A stretch of DNA of 64,000 nucleotides from Yersinia aleksiciae (GTDB lineage: Bacteria; Pseudomonadota; Gammaproteobacteria; Enterobacterales; Enterobacteriaceae). The translations under genes and the position numbers were made by a program. The stretch is taken from positions 1,900,073 to 1,964,072 of the forward strand of contig NZ_CP011975.1 in NCBI RefSeq assembly GCF_001047675.1. Direction: 5' to 3'. Numbering within the stretch: the stretch's first letter is position 1; every line of letters begins with the position of its first letter. The notes beneath the pieces were generated by a model. That model was not told where the DNA came from. It made no database searches and saw nothing but the letters and a program-made list of their open reading frames with translations. Positions 29,573-39,273 of this stretch are shown one piece after another.

Positions 29573-30892
29573 TCAACCAAAGATATAGCGATTAACCTGA
29601 TTCTCCAGCAACTCCTGATGACCGCTTTGGTGATGTGGGTTCAGATTGTGTTGACCCGCATAGCGGGCCAGATCTTCCAGTGACATCTTACCTTGCAGAA
29701 TCTGTTGGCCCAGTTCGGTATTCCAGCCAGCATAGCGCTTGGCAACTAACTGATCCAACTGACCATCTTCAATCATTTTGGCGGCAATTTTCAGTGCCAA
29801 TGCCATAGTATCCATCGCCCCGATATGACCATAAAACAGATCATATTTATCGGTACTTTGGCGGCGCACTTTGGCATCAAAATTCAGACCGCCAGTGGTA
29901 AAGCCGCCCGCTTTGAGGATCTCAAACATCACCAATGCATTCTCTTCCACACTGTTCGGGAACTGATCGGTATCCCAACCTAACTGCGGATCGCCACGGT
30001 TCGCATCCACGGAGCCAAAAATACCCAATGCAATGGCACTGGCAATTTCGTGATGGAAAGAGTGCCCAGCCAGTGTGGCGTGGTTGGCTTCAATGTTCAC
30101 TTTTATCTCTTTTTCCAGCCCGAACTGTTTGAGGAAACCATAAACAGTCGCGACATCATAATCATACTGATGTTTGGTCGGCTCCTGCGGTTTTGGCTCA
30201 ATAAGTAATGTCCCTTGGAAACCGATTTTATGTTTATGCTCCACCACCATCTGCATAAAGCGGCCAATTTGCTCGCGCTCCTGCCGTAAATCAGTATTTA
30301 ACAGTGTTTCGTAGCCTTCGCGCCCGCCCCATAACACATAGTTTTCGCCGCCCAGTTTCTGTGTTGCATTCATGGCAGTAAAGACTTGGGTCGCCGCCCA
30401 ACTGAAAACTTCGGGATCAGGATTGGTGGCCGCCCCGGCACCGTAGCGCGGGTGGGTGAAGCAGTTGGCGGTACCCCATAATAGTTTGACGCCGCTGCTC
30501 GCTTGTTTCTCAGCCAAGACATCGGTCATGACCGCAAAATTATTTAGATACTCTTTTAATGACGCACCTTCAGGGGAGACATCCACATCATGGAAGCAGT
30601 AGTAAGGCACATTCAGTTTATGGAAGAACTCAAAAGCGACATCAGCTTTGCGTTTTGCCAGCGCGAGTGCATCGCCAGACTGCTGCCACGGGCGCTCAAA
30701 GGCATTGCTGCCGAACATATCTGCCCCGCCCCAGCAGAAAGTGTGCCAGTAGCAGGCGGCAAACCGCAGGTGATCGGCCATTCGCTTACCAAGGATAATT
30801 TCATCCGGATTGTAGTGATGAAACGCCAGCGGGTTAGCGCTTTGGCTGCCTTCGTAACGCACTTGTTCTAATTCATCAAAATAAGATTGCAT
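29573..30892 (-). CDS. xylA: Xylose isomerase
   Basis: TIM-barrel enzyme converting D-xylose to D-xylulose, 439 residues (440 in E. coli). Catalytic H101 in YCFHDVD; metal and substrate residues in [28 protein letters not shown] and [14 protein letters not shown]. The tail [10 protein letters not shown] is conserved. It starts with AAGGAG upstream and is divergent from xylF across a 378-bp control region. First gene of xylAB. Confidence 0.98.
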   Translation of the reverse strand: MQSYFDELEQVRYEGSQSANPLAFHHYNPDEIILGKRMADHLRFAACYWHTFCWGGADMFGSNAFERPWQQSGDALALAKRKADVAFEFFHKLNVPYYCFHDVDVSPEGASLKEYLNNFAVMTDVLAEKQASSGVKLLWGTANCFTHPRYGAGAATNPDPEVFSWAATQVFTAMNATQKLGGENYVLWGGREGYETLLNTDLRQEREQIGRFMQMVVEHKHKIGFQGTLLIEPKPQEPTKHQYDYDVATVYGFLKQFGLEKEIKVNIEANHATLAGHSFHHEIASAIALGIFGSVDANRGDPQLGWDTDQFPNSVEENALVMFEILKAGGFTTGGLNFDAKVRRQSTDKYDLFYGHIGAMDTMALALKIAAKMIEDGQLDQLVAKRYAGWNTELGQQILQGKMSLEDLARYAGQHNLNPHHQSGHQELLENQVNRYIFG

Positions 30893-31270
30893 GCAATACT
30901 CCTTGGAAGCTGGCCCGCATTATTGGGCGGGTGAGCTTTTATCTTCGGAGTTGTTTGCTATTCTCTCAATTACGTTATTTCACACTCAAATTCAGAGAAT
31001 TATTAATTGTGGTGTAGATCTCATAAATAACCGATTAATTATAGAAACACGCTAATACTTATCGTGCGGATAACATCTCTCTGTGGAATTATGCATTTTG
31101 CAGGGAAGAAAACATGATCGTTATCATAAAATTAACATTAAACCAAAAAACATAATTGGCGGACGAAAATCTGTAATTGCTGATGTGCAAATAAGCGTCA
31201 ACAATCCCTATTGTAGTTGATGTTTACCGTTTCTCTTACCCTGCTTGCACAATAAGAAAGGTACCAAAAG
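30893..31270. promoter_or_regulatory. Divergent xylA-xylF control region
   Basis: This 378-bp AT-rich gap separates the two xylose transcripts, where in E. coli two XylR sites and a central CRP site reside. A segment resembling an E. coli-type XylR site, GAAAATCTGTAATTGC, is at about 31164-31179. I could not fix a CRP site with confidence. No gene is present. Confidence 0.6.
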
Positions 31271-32266
31271 ATGAAATTTAAGAACATTTTACTCTCCGCA
31301 TGTGCCGCACTGGTGATGTTTAGTCAGCCAGGATTCAGTAAAGAAATTAAAATCGGTATGGCGATAGACGATCTTCGTCTTGAACGCTGGCAGAAAGATC
31401 GCGATATTTTTGTTAACAAGGCTGAGTCCCTCGGCGCTAAAGTATTTGTTCAATCGGCAAACGGCAATGAAGAAACACAAATGTCGCAGATTGAGAATAT
31501 GATTAACCGTGGTGTTGATGTGCTGGTTATTATTCCCTATAACGGTCAAGTATTAAGTAATGTGATCGCCGAAGCTAAACGGGAAGGGATAAAAGTATTG
31601 GCGTATGACCGCATGATAAATAATGCGGACATCGACTTTTATATCTCATTCGACAATGAAAAAGTGGGTGAATTACAAGCCAAAAGCTTGGTTGAACGAG
31701 TGCCACAAGGCAACTATTTCCTGATGGGTGGCTCGCCGGTAGATAACAACGCCAAGTTGTTCCGCCAGGGGCAGATGACAGTGCTTAATCCACTGATAAA
31801 AGAGGGTAAAATCAAAATTGTGGGCGACCAGTGGGTTGATGCCTGGTTACCTGAAAATGCCTTAAAAATCATGGAAAATGCGCTGACAGCCAACAATAAC
31901 AAGATTGATGCTGTTGTGGCGTCAAATGATGCCACCGCAGGCGGCGCTATTCAGGCATTAGCTGCGCAGGGTCTGGCGGGTAAGGTGGCTATTTCTGGTC
32001 AGGATGCTGATTTGGCAGCAATAAAACGTATTGTTGCGGGTACGCAAACCATGACCGTATATAAGCCAATCAGTAAATTAGCCAATGACGCCGCAGAAAT
32101 TGCAGTGAGCCTGGGTAAAGGTGAACAACCCAAAGCTAACAGTCAGTTAAATAATGGCATAAAAGATGTTCCGGCTTATTTATTAACACCAATTCAAGTC
32201 GATAAAAATAATATTGATAGCACAATTATCGCCGATGGATTCCATAAAAAAGCAGACATTTACTGA
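31271..32266 (+). CDS. xylF: D-xylose ABC transporter substrate-binding protein
   Basis: Periplasmic xylose-binding protein of 331 residues. Signal peptide ends near residue 23 (FSQPGFSKEIKIGMAIDDLR). Type I binding-protein motifs include GVDVLVIIPYNGQVL, VLAYDRMI, VDNNAKLFRQGQ and AVVASNDATAGGAIQAL. First gene of xylFGH-xylR, with a hairpin after it, as expected because the binding protein is needed in excess over the membrane parts. Confidence 0.97.
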   Translation: MKFKNILLSACAALVMFSQPGFSKEIKIGMAIDDLRLERWQKDRDIFVNKAESLGAKVFVQSANGNEETQMSQIENMINRGVDVLVIIPYNGQVLSNVIAEAKREGIKVLAYDRMINNADIDFYISFDNEKVGELQAKSLVERVPQGNYFLMGGSPVDNNAKLFRQGQMTVLNPLIKEGKIKIVGDQWVDAWLPENALKIMENALTANNNKIDAVVASNDATAGGAIQALAAQGLAGKVAISGQDADLAAIKRIVAGTQTMTVYKPISKLANDAAEIAVSLGKGEQPKANSQLNNGIKDVPAYLLTPIQVDKNNIDSTIIADGFHKKADIY

Positions 32267-32365
32267 TTAAGTTTATTTTGAGTTTGTATTGCTAATTTTA
32301 ATAAGTGGTGAGTTTTTCCAGATTATTAAAGTTGCTGCTATTTCATATGTGCCACAAGCAATTGG

Positions 32366-32390
32366 AGTTGCAGCTGACAAAGCTGCAACT
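32366..32390 (+). terminator. Intercistronic hairpin between xylF and xylG
   Basis: AGTTGCAGCT (32366-32375), loop GACAA, AGCTGCAACT (32381-32390), then TTTAATT. A perfect 10-bp stem after the binding-protein gene would stabilise xylF mRNA and partly end transcription. AATTGGAGTTGCAG at its left matches ERIC-like repeat ends elsewhere in the window. Confidence 0.8.
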
Positions 32391-32418
32391 TTAATTAATA
32401 AAGGTACAGGAGGGATCA

Positions 32419-33951
32419 ATGGCCTACCTGCTCGAAATGAAAGAGATAACCAAGCAGTTTGGCGTCGTTAAGGCAGTCGATAATATCAGCCTGACACTGG
32501 AGGCTGGGCAAGTATTATCATTATGCGGCGAAAATGGCTCGGGAAAATCCACACTAATGAAAGTGTTATGCGGTATTTACCCCACAGGTTCCTATCAAGG
32601 GGAAATAATTTTTGCAGGTGAAACGCTTCAGGCCAAAAATATTCGTGAAACAGAGCAAAAGGGTGTTGCAATAATTCATCAGGAACTGGCCTTAGTGAAA
32701 CAAATGTCCGTGCTGGAGAACATGTTTCTCGGCTCAGAGTGGGGCCGCTTCGGCATCATGGATTACGACGCCATGTATTTACGCTGCCAACGAATGCTGG
32801 CACAGGTAAAGCTAGCGGTCGATCCCCATACATTGGTCGGTGAGTTGGGCCTTGGGCAGCAACAATTGGTCGAAATCGCGAAAGCGCTGAATAAACAAGT
32901 GCGACTGCTGGTGTTGGATGAGCCAACGGCCTCGCTAACAGAGAGCGAAACAGCCATTTTGCTGGATATTATCCGTGATCTGCGCAATCACGGCATAGCC
33001 TGCATCTATATCTCGCACAAATTGAACGAAGTGAAAGCCATCTCGGATCATATCTGTGTAATCCGCGATGGTCGTCATATTGGCACTCGCCCTGCGGCGA
33101 CCATGAGCGAAGATGACATTATCGCCATGATGGTGGGCCGCGAACTTAAAGAACTCTACCCCCACGAAGCACACCACATCGGCGAGGAAATTCTACGGGT
33201 AGAAAATCTCTGCGCCTGGCATCCAGTAAACCGCCATATTCGTCGGGTAGATGACGTCTCTTTCTCATTGAGACGGGGCGAGATCTTGGGGGTGGCCGGA
33301 TTGGTTGGTTCGGGTCGAACCGAAACGGTGCAATGCCTGTTTGGCGTCTATCCGGGCCGCTGGCAGGGCGAGATTTTTATCGATGGCAAAGCCGTCACCA
33401 TCAGCAATTGTCAGCAAGCAATGAAGCTGGGTATTGCCATGGTGCCGGAAGACCGAAAAAAGGATGGCATCGTGCCAGTGATGGGGGTTGGGGCCAATAT
33501 CACACTGGCTGCGCTGGATGATTTTACCGGTGCTTTTAGCGTGCTGGATGATGCTAAAGAGCAATCGACGATTGTGCAGTCTCTGGCGCGATTGAAAGTG
33601 AAAACGTCTTCTTCGGAGCTGGCCATTGCCCGTCTCAGTGGGGGTAATCAGCAAAAAGCCATACTGGCTAAATGCCTATTACTGAACCCACGAATTTTGA
33701 TCCTCGACGAACCGACACGCGGCATCGACATTGGTGCAAAATATGAAATTTATAAACTTATCAATCAATTGGTCCAACAGGGGATTGCGGTGATTGTGAT
33801 TTCCTCTGAACTGCCGGAGGTCTTGGGATTAAGCGATCGGGTGCTGGTCATGCATCAGGGGCGCATCAAAGCCGATCTCATTAACCAGAACCTGACTCAA
33901 GAAAAGGTCATGGAAGCCGCACTCAGGAGTGAAACCCATGTTGCAAGCTAA
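32419..33951 (+). CDS. xylG: D-xylose ABC transporter ATP-binding protein
   Basis: Fused two-domain sugar ABC ATPase of 510 residues. The N-terminal domain has Walker [14 protein letters not shown], signature-like [15 protein letters not shown] and Walker [12 protein letters not shown]. The C-terminal half has a degenerate Walker A ([12 protein letters not shown]) with signature [13 protein letters not shown] and Walker [13 protein letters not shown], the usual asymmetry. It powers xylose uptake with XylF and XylH. Ribosome site AGGAGGG; the 3' end overlaps xylH. Confidence 0.97.
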   Translation: MAYLLEMKEITKQFGVVKAVDNISLTLEAGQVLSLCGENGSGKSTLMKVLCGIYPTGSYQGEIIFAGETLQAKNIRETEQKGVAIIHQELALVKQMSVLENMFLGSEWGRFGIMDYDAMYLRCQRMLAQVKLAVDPHTLVGELGLGQQQLVEIAKALNKQVRLLVLDEPTASLTESETAILLDIIRDLRNHGIACIYISHKLNEVKAISDHICVIRDGRHIGTRPAATMSEDDIIAMMVGRELKELYPHEAHHIGEEILRVENLCAWHPVNRHIRRVDDVSFSLRRGEILGVAGLVGSGRTETVQCLFGVYPGRWQGEIFIDGKAVTISNCQQAMKLGIAMVPEDRKKDGIVPVMGVGANITLAALDDFTGAFSVLDDAKEQSTIVQSLARLKVKTSSSELAIARLSGGNQQKAILAKCLLLNPRILILDEPTRGIDIGAKYEIYKLINQLVQQGIAVIVISSELPEVLGLSDRVLVMHQGRIKADLINQNLTQEKVMEAALRSETHVAS

Positions 33952-35122
33952 TCAACCAGAAGTGAATACAGCCGAAAATGGCGCTAAAAAGCCACTATTT
34001 CGACTAAAATCCGTTAATTTGCAAGTTTTTGTCATGTTGGCGGCTATCGCCATTATTATGCTGTTTTTCACTTTCACCACCGAAGGGGCCTATCTCAGCG
34101 CCAGAAATATCTCGAACCTGCTGCGTCAGACGGCGATCACCGGCATCCTTGCTGTCGGCATGGTATTTGTCATTATCTCGGCGGAAATTGATTTGTCCGT
34201 CGGCTCAATGATGGGGTTGTTGGGTGGGATAGCGGCGATTTTTGACGTATGGCTTGGCTGGCCGCTGCCCCTGACCATTGTGGTCACCCTGGGTTTAGGG
34301 CTGGTACTTGGAGCATGGAATGGTTGGTGGGTGGCGTATCGCAAAGTGCCCTCATTTATTGTCACGCTAGCGGGAATGCTGGCTTTTCGCGGCATTTTGA
34401 TTGGCATCACCAACGGCACCACGGTATCCCCCACCAGTAATGCCATGTCGCAGATTGGTCAAAGTTATCTGCCCAATGGTCTTGGATTTGGCATCGGCGC
34501 GATTGGCCTGATGCTGTTTGTGGCCTGGCAGTGGCATCGCCGCAGCCACCGTATCCGGCTCGGTTTACCTGTCGCCGCGCCACAGGGGGATGTAACCCGT
34601 CAATCCATTACCGCCGTCATTGTGCTTGGTGCCATATATTTACTGAATGATTATCGCGGTGTGCCTACTCCGGTATTGATTCTGACGGCGTTGATGCTGG
34701 CAGGGATATTTATGGCGACCCGCACGGCATTTGGCCGCCGGATCTATGCCATTGGCGGCAATATCGATGCTGCCCGTTTATCTGGGGTGAACGTCGAGCG
34801 CACTAAATTGGCGGTATTTGCAATCAATGGCTTGATGGTGGCCATCGCCGGTTTGATTCTTAGCTCACGTCTGGGGGCCGGTTCGCCTTCGGCGGGGAAT
34901 ATTGCTGAGTTGGATGCCATTGCCGCCTGTGTGATTGGCGGCACTAGCCTTGCCGGTGGGATCGGCAGTGTGGCCGGTGCGGTCATGGGCGCATTTATCA
35001 TGGCTTCTCTTGATAATGGGATGAGCATGCTAGATGTGCCGACATTCTGGCAGTACATTGTCAAAGGCGCGATTTTGCTGTTGGCCGTGTGGATGGATTC
35101 CGCCACCAAACGTCGGGTTTAA
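33938..35122 (+). CDS. xylH: D-xylose ABC transporter permease
   Basis: Membrane permease of 394 residues with about ten hydrophobic segments. Conserved lines are [39 protein letters not shown] and [23 protein letters not shown] 33938 has AGGAG eight bases upstream and was preferred to an in-frame GTG at 33929. The gene overlaps the end of xylG by 14 bp, so the two are translationally coupled. It is followed by a 92-bp gap and xylR. Confidence 0.97.
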   Translation: MLQANQPEVNTAENGAKKPLFRLKSVNLQVFVMLAAIAIIMLFFTFTTEGAYLSARNISNLLRQTAITGILAVGMVFVIISAEIDLSVGSMMGLLGGIAAIFDVWLGWPLPLTIVVTLGLGLVLGAWNGWWVAYRKVPSFIVTLAGMLAFRGILIGITNGTTVSPTSNAMSQIGQSYLPNGLGFGIGAIGLMLFVAWQWHRRSHRIRLGLPVAAPQGDVTRQSITAVIVLGAIYLLNDYRGVPTPVLILTALMLAGIFMATRTAFGRRIYAIGGNIDAARLSGVNVERTKLAVFAINGLMVAIAGLILSSRLGAGSPSAGNIAELDAIAACVIGGTSLAGGIGSVAGAVMGAFIMASLDNGMSMLDVPTFWQYIVKGAILLLAVWMDSATKRRV

Positions 35123-35132
35123 CCCTATCCCA

Positions 35133-35174
35133 CCGCAGAGCGTTCAGTGCCATACTGCATTGATCTCTCTGCGG
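35133..35174 (+). terminator. Weak hairpin between xylH and xylR
   Basis: CCGCAGAG (35133-35140) pairs with CTCTGCGG (35167-35174), and GCCGTTTTG follows. The loop is 26 bases. It may dampen read-through into xylR or process the transcript. Confidence 0.45.
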
Positions 35175-35214
35175 ATGCCGTTTTGATACCCCACCCATTT
35201 CAGGAGCCACTCCC

Positions 35215-36408
35215 ATGTTTGAGAAACGCTACCGGATAACCTTGCTGTTTAACGCTAATAAAGTGTACGACCGGCAAGTGGTAGAGGGTGTCGGCGAGTA
35301 TTTACAGGCTTCGCAATGTGATTGGGACATTTTTATTGAAGAGGATTTTCGCTGCCGTATCGATAATATCCGCGATTGGCTAGGTGATGGCGTTATAGCT
35401 GATTTTGATGATCGGCAGATAGAGCAACTGCTGGTGAATGTCGATGTCCCGATCATCGGCGTCGGTGGGTCTTATCATCAGCCGGAAGATTACCCACCAG
35501 TCGATTATATAGCGACCGACAACCGGGCCTTGGTCGAGGCGGCTTTTATGCATTTGAAAGAGAAGGGCTTAAATCGCTTCGCTTTCTACGGGCTACCGGC
35601 CAGCAGTGATAAGCGCTGGGCGCAGGAGCGGGAGTATGCATTCCGCCAATTAGTGGCGGCGGAGCAATATCAAGGGGTGGTTTATCAAGGTATGGCCACC
35701 GCGCCAGCCAACTGGCAATACACCCAAAATCGGCTGGCCGATTGGGTACAAACCTTGCCACATCAGACCGGGATTATCGCCGTGACCGATGCACGGGCGC
35801 GTCATTTATTGCAAGTGTGCGAGCATCTGGATATTGCGGTACCGGAAAAACTGAGCGTTATTGGCATCGATAATGAAGAGTTAACCCGCTATTTATCGCG
35901 AGTGGCACTTTCATCGGTTGCGCAAGGGACGCGACAAATGGGCTATCGGGCGGCTAAGTTGCTGCATCAGCGCCTTAACCAACGCCAAAAGCAACAAGAG
36001 GCCCCACCGTTGCAGCGCATTCTGGTTCCCCCAGTGAAAGTGATCGCCCGCCGCTCAACGGATTTTCGTTCGCTACGTGATCCGGCGGTGATTCAGGCGA
36101 TGCACTATATTCGTCATCACGCCTGCAAGGGAATTAAGGTCGAGCAGGTGCTGGATGCGGTAGGGATGTCGCGCTCGAATTTAGAAAAGCGCTTTAAAGA
36201 CGATATCGGGCAGACGATTCATGGCGTGATTCATGAAGAAAAACTCGATCGGGCGCGCAATTTATTGGCCGCCACCTCGCTGCCTATCAATGAAATCTCG
36301 CAAATGTGTGGCTATCCGTCGCTGCAATACTTCTATTCGGTATTCAAAAAAGGCTACTCCATCACCCCGAAAGAACACCGCGATAAATATGGCGAAGTGA
36401 GTTATTAA
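35215..36408 (+). CDS. xylR: XylR, xylose operon activator
   Basis: AraC-family activator of 397 residues. Residues 1-270 form a LacI/periplasmic-binding-protein-like sensor for D-xylose (ITLLFNANKVYDRQVVEGVG; LSVIGIDNEELTRYLS). Residues about 290-390 carry the double helix-turn-helix (GIKVEQVLDAVGMSRSNLEK and INEISQMCGYPSLQYFYSVF). It activates both xylAB and xylFGH from the divergent region. It sits last in the xylFGH-R cluster with CAGGAG upstream. Confidence 0.96.
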   Translation: MFEKRYRITLLFNANKVYDRQVVEGVGEYLQASQCDWDIFIEEDFRCRIDNIRDWLGDGVIADFDDRQIEQLLVNVDVPIIGVGGSYHQPEDYPPVDYIATDNRALVEAAFMHLKEKGLNRFAFYGLPASSDKRWAQEREYAFRQLVAAEQYQGVVYQGMATAPANWQYTQNRLADWVQTLPHQTGIIAVTDARARHLLQVCEHLDIAVPEKLSVIGIDNEELTRYLSRVALSSVAQGTRQMGYRAAKLLHQRLNQRQKQQEAPPLQRILVPPVKVIARRSTDFRSLRDPAVIQAMHYIRHHACKGIKVEQVLDAVGMSRSNLEKRFKDDIGQTIHGVIHEEKLDRARNLLAATSLPINEISQMCGYPSLQYFYSVFKKGYSITPKEHRDKYGEVSY

Positions 36409-36482
36409 CCCTCGCTAAGTCACTGTAAAGAAATGGCCACACAACTGCTGCTGAGTGACCTCCGCGAATACAGCAGAATCTG

Positions 36483-37376
36483 TCAGCGCGATTCGACTCT
36501 CTCAGATTTCATCTCAGATAATAACCACAGAGCAAAATCCCGCATCGCGGCAGTTTCTGTGCGGGATTGTAGGCGAGTTAACCAATATCCCCCGAGGTTA
36601 ATCGTCGTGCTAAAAGGTTGAATGATGCGTTCACTGCGTAGCAGGTGCATAAACATGGACGGCGGGGCCAGCGCGATACCTATTTCCTCTTGCGCCGCTT
36701 CCAGCATGCTCACCGACGAGTCGAACATGATGATTTGTTGGGAAGGTGAAGGCACAGATCCCCCTGCTGCGGTAAACCATGTCGACCATTCATCACGACG
36801 ATAGGAGCGAAGCAGAGTAAATTTCTGGAGGTCATCAGGATTGCGTAAATACCCCGCTAATGAGGGTGCACACAAAGGCGTAAGGGGTGCATCGCATAAA
36901 AATTGCGACTCCGTGCCATGCCAGGCTCCATTACCATAGCGAATGGCATAATCCAGCCCTTCAGCCACAACATCGACGCGATTATTATGGGTGGAAAGTA
37001 AAATATCCACATGGGGGTAACGCTGTTGAAAATGTTTCAGGCGCGGTAATAGATAACCGGTGGCAAAGGTGCCGACAACGCCCACTCTGATTTTTTCATG
37101 CATCATCCCAGCGGAAAAACGATCTAGGGTGTCAGCTATGCGATCAAAAGAGTCGTTAAGGATGGGGAGTAAATTCTCACCTTCCGTTGTTAGCACTAAT
37201 CCGCGTGAAATACGAATAAAGAGGCGACAATTGAGGTGCTGCTCCAGCGCTTTGACCTGCTGGCTTATTGCGGCATGGGTAACATTTAATTCGATAGCAG
37301 CCTTAGTAAAACTTAACTGTCTGGCTGCGGCTTCGAAGGCACGAAGTGCATTTAGCGGAATATAACTGCGTACCAT
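36483..37376 (-). CDS. ampR: AmpR, LysR-type regulator of ampC
   Basis: LysR-family regulator of 297 residues that senses cell-wall muropeptides and controls the divergent ampC. The N-terminal helix-turn-helix is LNALRAFEAAARQLSFTKAA followed by LNVTHAAISQQVKALE. The effector domain retains residues known to matter in AmpR: the glycine/threonine in VGVVGTFATGYLL and the aspartate in EGLDYAIRYG, so no constitutive mutation is visible at these sites. ATG 37376 (MVRSYIPLNALRAFEAAAR) was preferred to an in-frame ATG at 37406 because it matches the family N-terminus. Confidence 0.95.
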   Translation of the reverse strand: MVRSYIPLNALRAFEAAARQLSFTKAAIELNVTHAAISQQVKALEQHLNCRLFIRISRGLVLTTEGENLLPILNDSFDRIADTLDRFSAGMMHEKIRVGVVGTFATGYLLPRLKHFQQRYPHVDILLSTHNNRVDVVAEGLDYAIRYGNGAWHGTESQFLCDAPLTPLCAPSLAGYLRNPDDLQKFTLLRSYRRDEWSTWFTAAGGSVPSPSQQIIMFDSSVSMLEAAQEEIGIALAPPSMFMHLLRSERIIQPFSTTINLGGYWLTRLQSRTETAAMRDFALWLLSEMKSERVESR

Positions 37377-37510
37377 AGGTTTATCTGTTAGTTTTTCTAT
37401 TATCAAATGCCAAATATAATCGATTGTGATCCATAGTCAATCCTTGCAGAATTTGTGCCGCAGAAGGAGCCACACTGCGTGTCATTTATCAGTCTATGGA
37501 AGATTCCCCA
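37377..37510. promoter_or_regulatory. ampR-ampC divergent promoter region
   Basis: This 134-bp gap holds both start sites. AmpR-type sites lie in such gaps in Citrobacter and Enterobacter, but I could not recognise the exact operator here; the AT-rich stretch around 37380-37410 is the likeliest place. Confidence 0.55.
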
Positions 37511-38677
37511 ATGATGAAAAAGTCTATAATCACTACTTTGGTCTTTACCGCCATCGCAGCTTTCCCACTTTGTACCTCAGCAAAAACAATCCTGACGAAA
37601 CAGCAGGTTGCAGCTATCGTCAATAACACCCTTACGCCGTTGATCGAAAAACAAGATATTCCCGGTATGGCCGTCGCGGTATTTTATGACGGTAAGCCGC
37701 AATTTTTTAACTATGGCGTCGCGGATATAAAAACTGGCCGCCGAGTAACCGAAAATACCCTGTTTGAGCTAGGTTCGGTGAGTAAGACCTTTACCGGCGT
37801 TGCCGGGGAGTATGCCGTGCAAACCGGAATGATGAACCTTAATGATCCCGTGACGGAATACACTTCTGAGCTAACGGGGGAGCAGTGGAAACAGGTGAAA
37901 ATGTTGCATCTGGCGACCTACACTGCGGGCGGGCTTCCTCTTCAACTCCCCGATTCGGTCACCGACCAGAAATCATTATGGCAATATTATCAACAATGGC
38001 AGCCACAATGGGCTCCAGGGGTAATGCGAAATTACTCTAATGCCAGCATTGGTTTATTTGGTGCGCTGGCGGTGAAGAAAAGTCAGTTAACATTTGAAAA
38101 CTACATGACGAAAAATGTGTTCCAGCCATTACAACTGAAACATACTTTTATCACTGTCCCTGAATCCATGCAGTCAAGCTATGCGTGGGGCTATAAGGAT
38201 GGTCAGCCGGTACGTGTCACATTGGGCATGCTGGGTGAAGAAGCCTATGGAGTGAAATCCACCTCGCAAGATATGGTGAGATTTATGCAGGCCAATATGG
38301 ACCCAGACAGCTTACCTGCCGGTAACGATAAGTTAAAACAAGCGATCATCGCATCCCAGTCTCGCTATTTTCAGGCGGGAGAGATGTTCCAGGGGTTGGG
38401 GTGGGAAATGTACAACTGGCCTATCAATCCACAGAGAGTCATTGCCGACAGTGGCAATGATATCGCGTTGAAACCGCGTAAGGTTGAGGCACTGGAGCCT
38501 GCACAGCCTGCAATACCGGCATCTTGGGTGCATAAGACTGGTGCTACCAATGGTTTTGGGGCTTATATTGTCTTCATCCCAGAGGAGAATATTGGCATAG
38601 TGATGTTAGCTAACAAGAACTACCCTAATCCTGTCCGCGTGCAAGCTGCCTATCATATTCTTCAGGCATTGCGTTGA
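37511..38677 (+). CDS. ampC: AmpC class C beta-lactamase
   Basis: Periplasmic serine beta-lactamase that hydrolyses penicillins and cephalosporins, 388 residues. Signal peptide ends near TSA at residue 24. The three active-site elements are all present: SVSK (S89 nucleophile and K92), YSN in MRNYSNASIG, and KTG in HKTGATNGFG. The omega-loop region reads DSVTDQKSLWQYYQQWQPQW. From memory it is close to, but not identical with, Y. enterocolitica AmpC (for example KTILTKQQVAAIVNNTLTPL here). Start at the first of two adjacent ATGs (37511, 37514). With intact ampR it should be inducible. Confidence 0.97.
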   Translation: MMKKSIITTLVFTAIAAFPLCTSAKTILTKQQVAAIVNNTLTPLIEKQDIPGMAVAVFYDGKPQFFNYGVADIKTGRRVTENTLFELGSVSKTFTGVAGEYAVQTGMMNLNDPVTEYTSELTGEQWKQVKMLHLATYTAGGLPLQLPDSVTDQKSLWQYYQQWQPQWAPGVMRNYSNASIGLFGALAVKKSQLTFENYMTKNVFQPLQLKHTFITVPESMQSSYAWGYKDGQPVRVTLGMLGEEAYGVKSTSQDMVRFMQANMDPDSLPAGNDKLKQAIIASQSRYFQAGEMFQGLGWEMYNWPINPQRVIADSGNDIALKPRKVEALEPAQPAIPASWVHKTGATNGFGAYIVFIPEENIGIVMLANKNYPNPVRVQAAYHILQALR

Positions 38678-38709
38678 GAGCTATTACGGACTGACCCCCT
38701 TAGTTGGAT

Positions 38710-38741
38710 ATAAGTGCAGTCTGGCAACAGGCTGCACTTAT
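38710..38741 (+). terminator. Hairpin downstream of ampC
   Basis: ATAAGTGCAG (38710-38719) pairs with CTGCACTTAT (38732-38741), with extra pairs inside, then TCTGCG. Position 33 bp after the ampC stop fits transcription end; the U-run is short. Confidence 0.6.
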
Positions 38742-38841
38742 TCTGCGACAACACCACGGTTGCTGACTGACTTCCGTTAATGCAATAAAGCCATTTATTC
38801 ACCATCTCTATCGAATGGATAGCGCCATACAATAAACGCGC

Positions 38842-38847
38842 TATAAT
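38842..38847 (+). promoter_or_regulatory. -10 element (TATAAT) upstream of selC
   Basis: A perfect TATAAT lies 27 bases before the tRNA gene. No good -35 hexamer is seen at the usual spacing; TGGATA at 38816 would be 20 bp away. Confidence 0.55.
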
Positions 38848-38873
38848 CACCGACTTAGATAATGCATATCTAT

Positions 38874-38968
38874 GGAAGATCATCGTCCCCGGTGGGGCGG
38901 CTGGACTTCAAATCCAGATGGGGCCGCCAGCGGTCCTCGGCAGGTTCGACTCCTGTGGTCTTCCGCCA
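38874..38968 (+). tRNA. selC: tRNA-Sec (anticodon TCA)
   Basis: 95 nt, the length of E. coli SelC. It opens GGAAGATC and ends GGTCTTCC-G-CCA with the CCA encoded. The anticodon TCA is at 38908-38910 in loop CTTCAAA between CTGGA and TCCAG. A long variable arm (GGGGCCGCCAGCGGTCCTC) and T-loop GGTTCGACTCC are present. It supplies selenocysteine for FdoG. Confidence 0.97.
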
Positions 38969-39088
38969 AAGTTGGTCTCACAAAATCATCTGCGCCGCTC
39001 GGCAGTTATAAATCGCGGCGAGTTGCTCTCTGGTTTTCTTCTGTGGGCAAGAATCTACGGCCTCCCATTGAGATACCGCTGATTGGGT

Positions 39089-39229
39089 CGTGCCAAGCAG
39101 TTCCGCCAGTGGGCTACGCAAACCTTGCAGGAATATCTGATTAAAGGTTTTGTGATGGATGATGAGCGGCTGAATATCAAGCGCGGCGGCGTCAGCAAAT
39201 ATTCATATCCCTTAAAGTGTTACTCGTAA
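39089..39229 (+). pseudogene. Fragment of a RhuM-type gene next to selC
   Basis: A 46-codon open stretch encodes RAKQFRQWATQTLQEYLIKG, then FVMDDERLNIKRGG, which matches the centre of RhuM virulence-associated proteins (motif FRxWAT..L.EYL.KGF..DDER). A stop codon lies just upstream in the same frame (39080-39082), and both ends of the family (normally over 300 residues) are missing. No start codon or ribosome site serves it. It lies 120 bp after selC. RhuM-type genes are common on selC-linked islands, so this looks like the scar of a lost insertion. Confidence 0.72.
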
Positions 39230-39273
39230 ATCTCCTCTTCCGGGCCACCAGCGGCAGCGGCCCGACTCGATAA

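Noticed and set aside
38872-39144. 90-codon frame running through selC
   Set aside because: It begins inside the tRNA gene leader and spans the tRNA; the RhuM-like signal is in a different frame.
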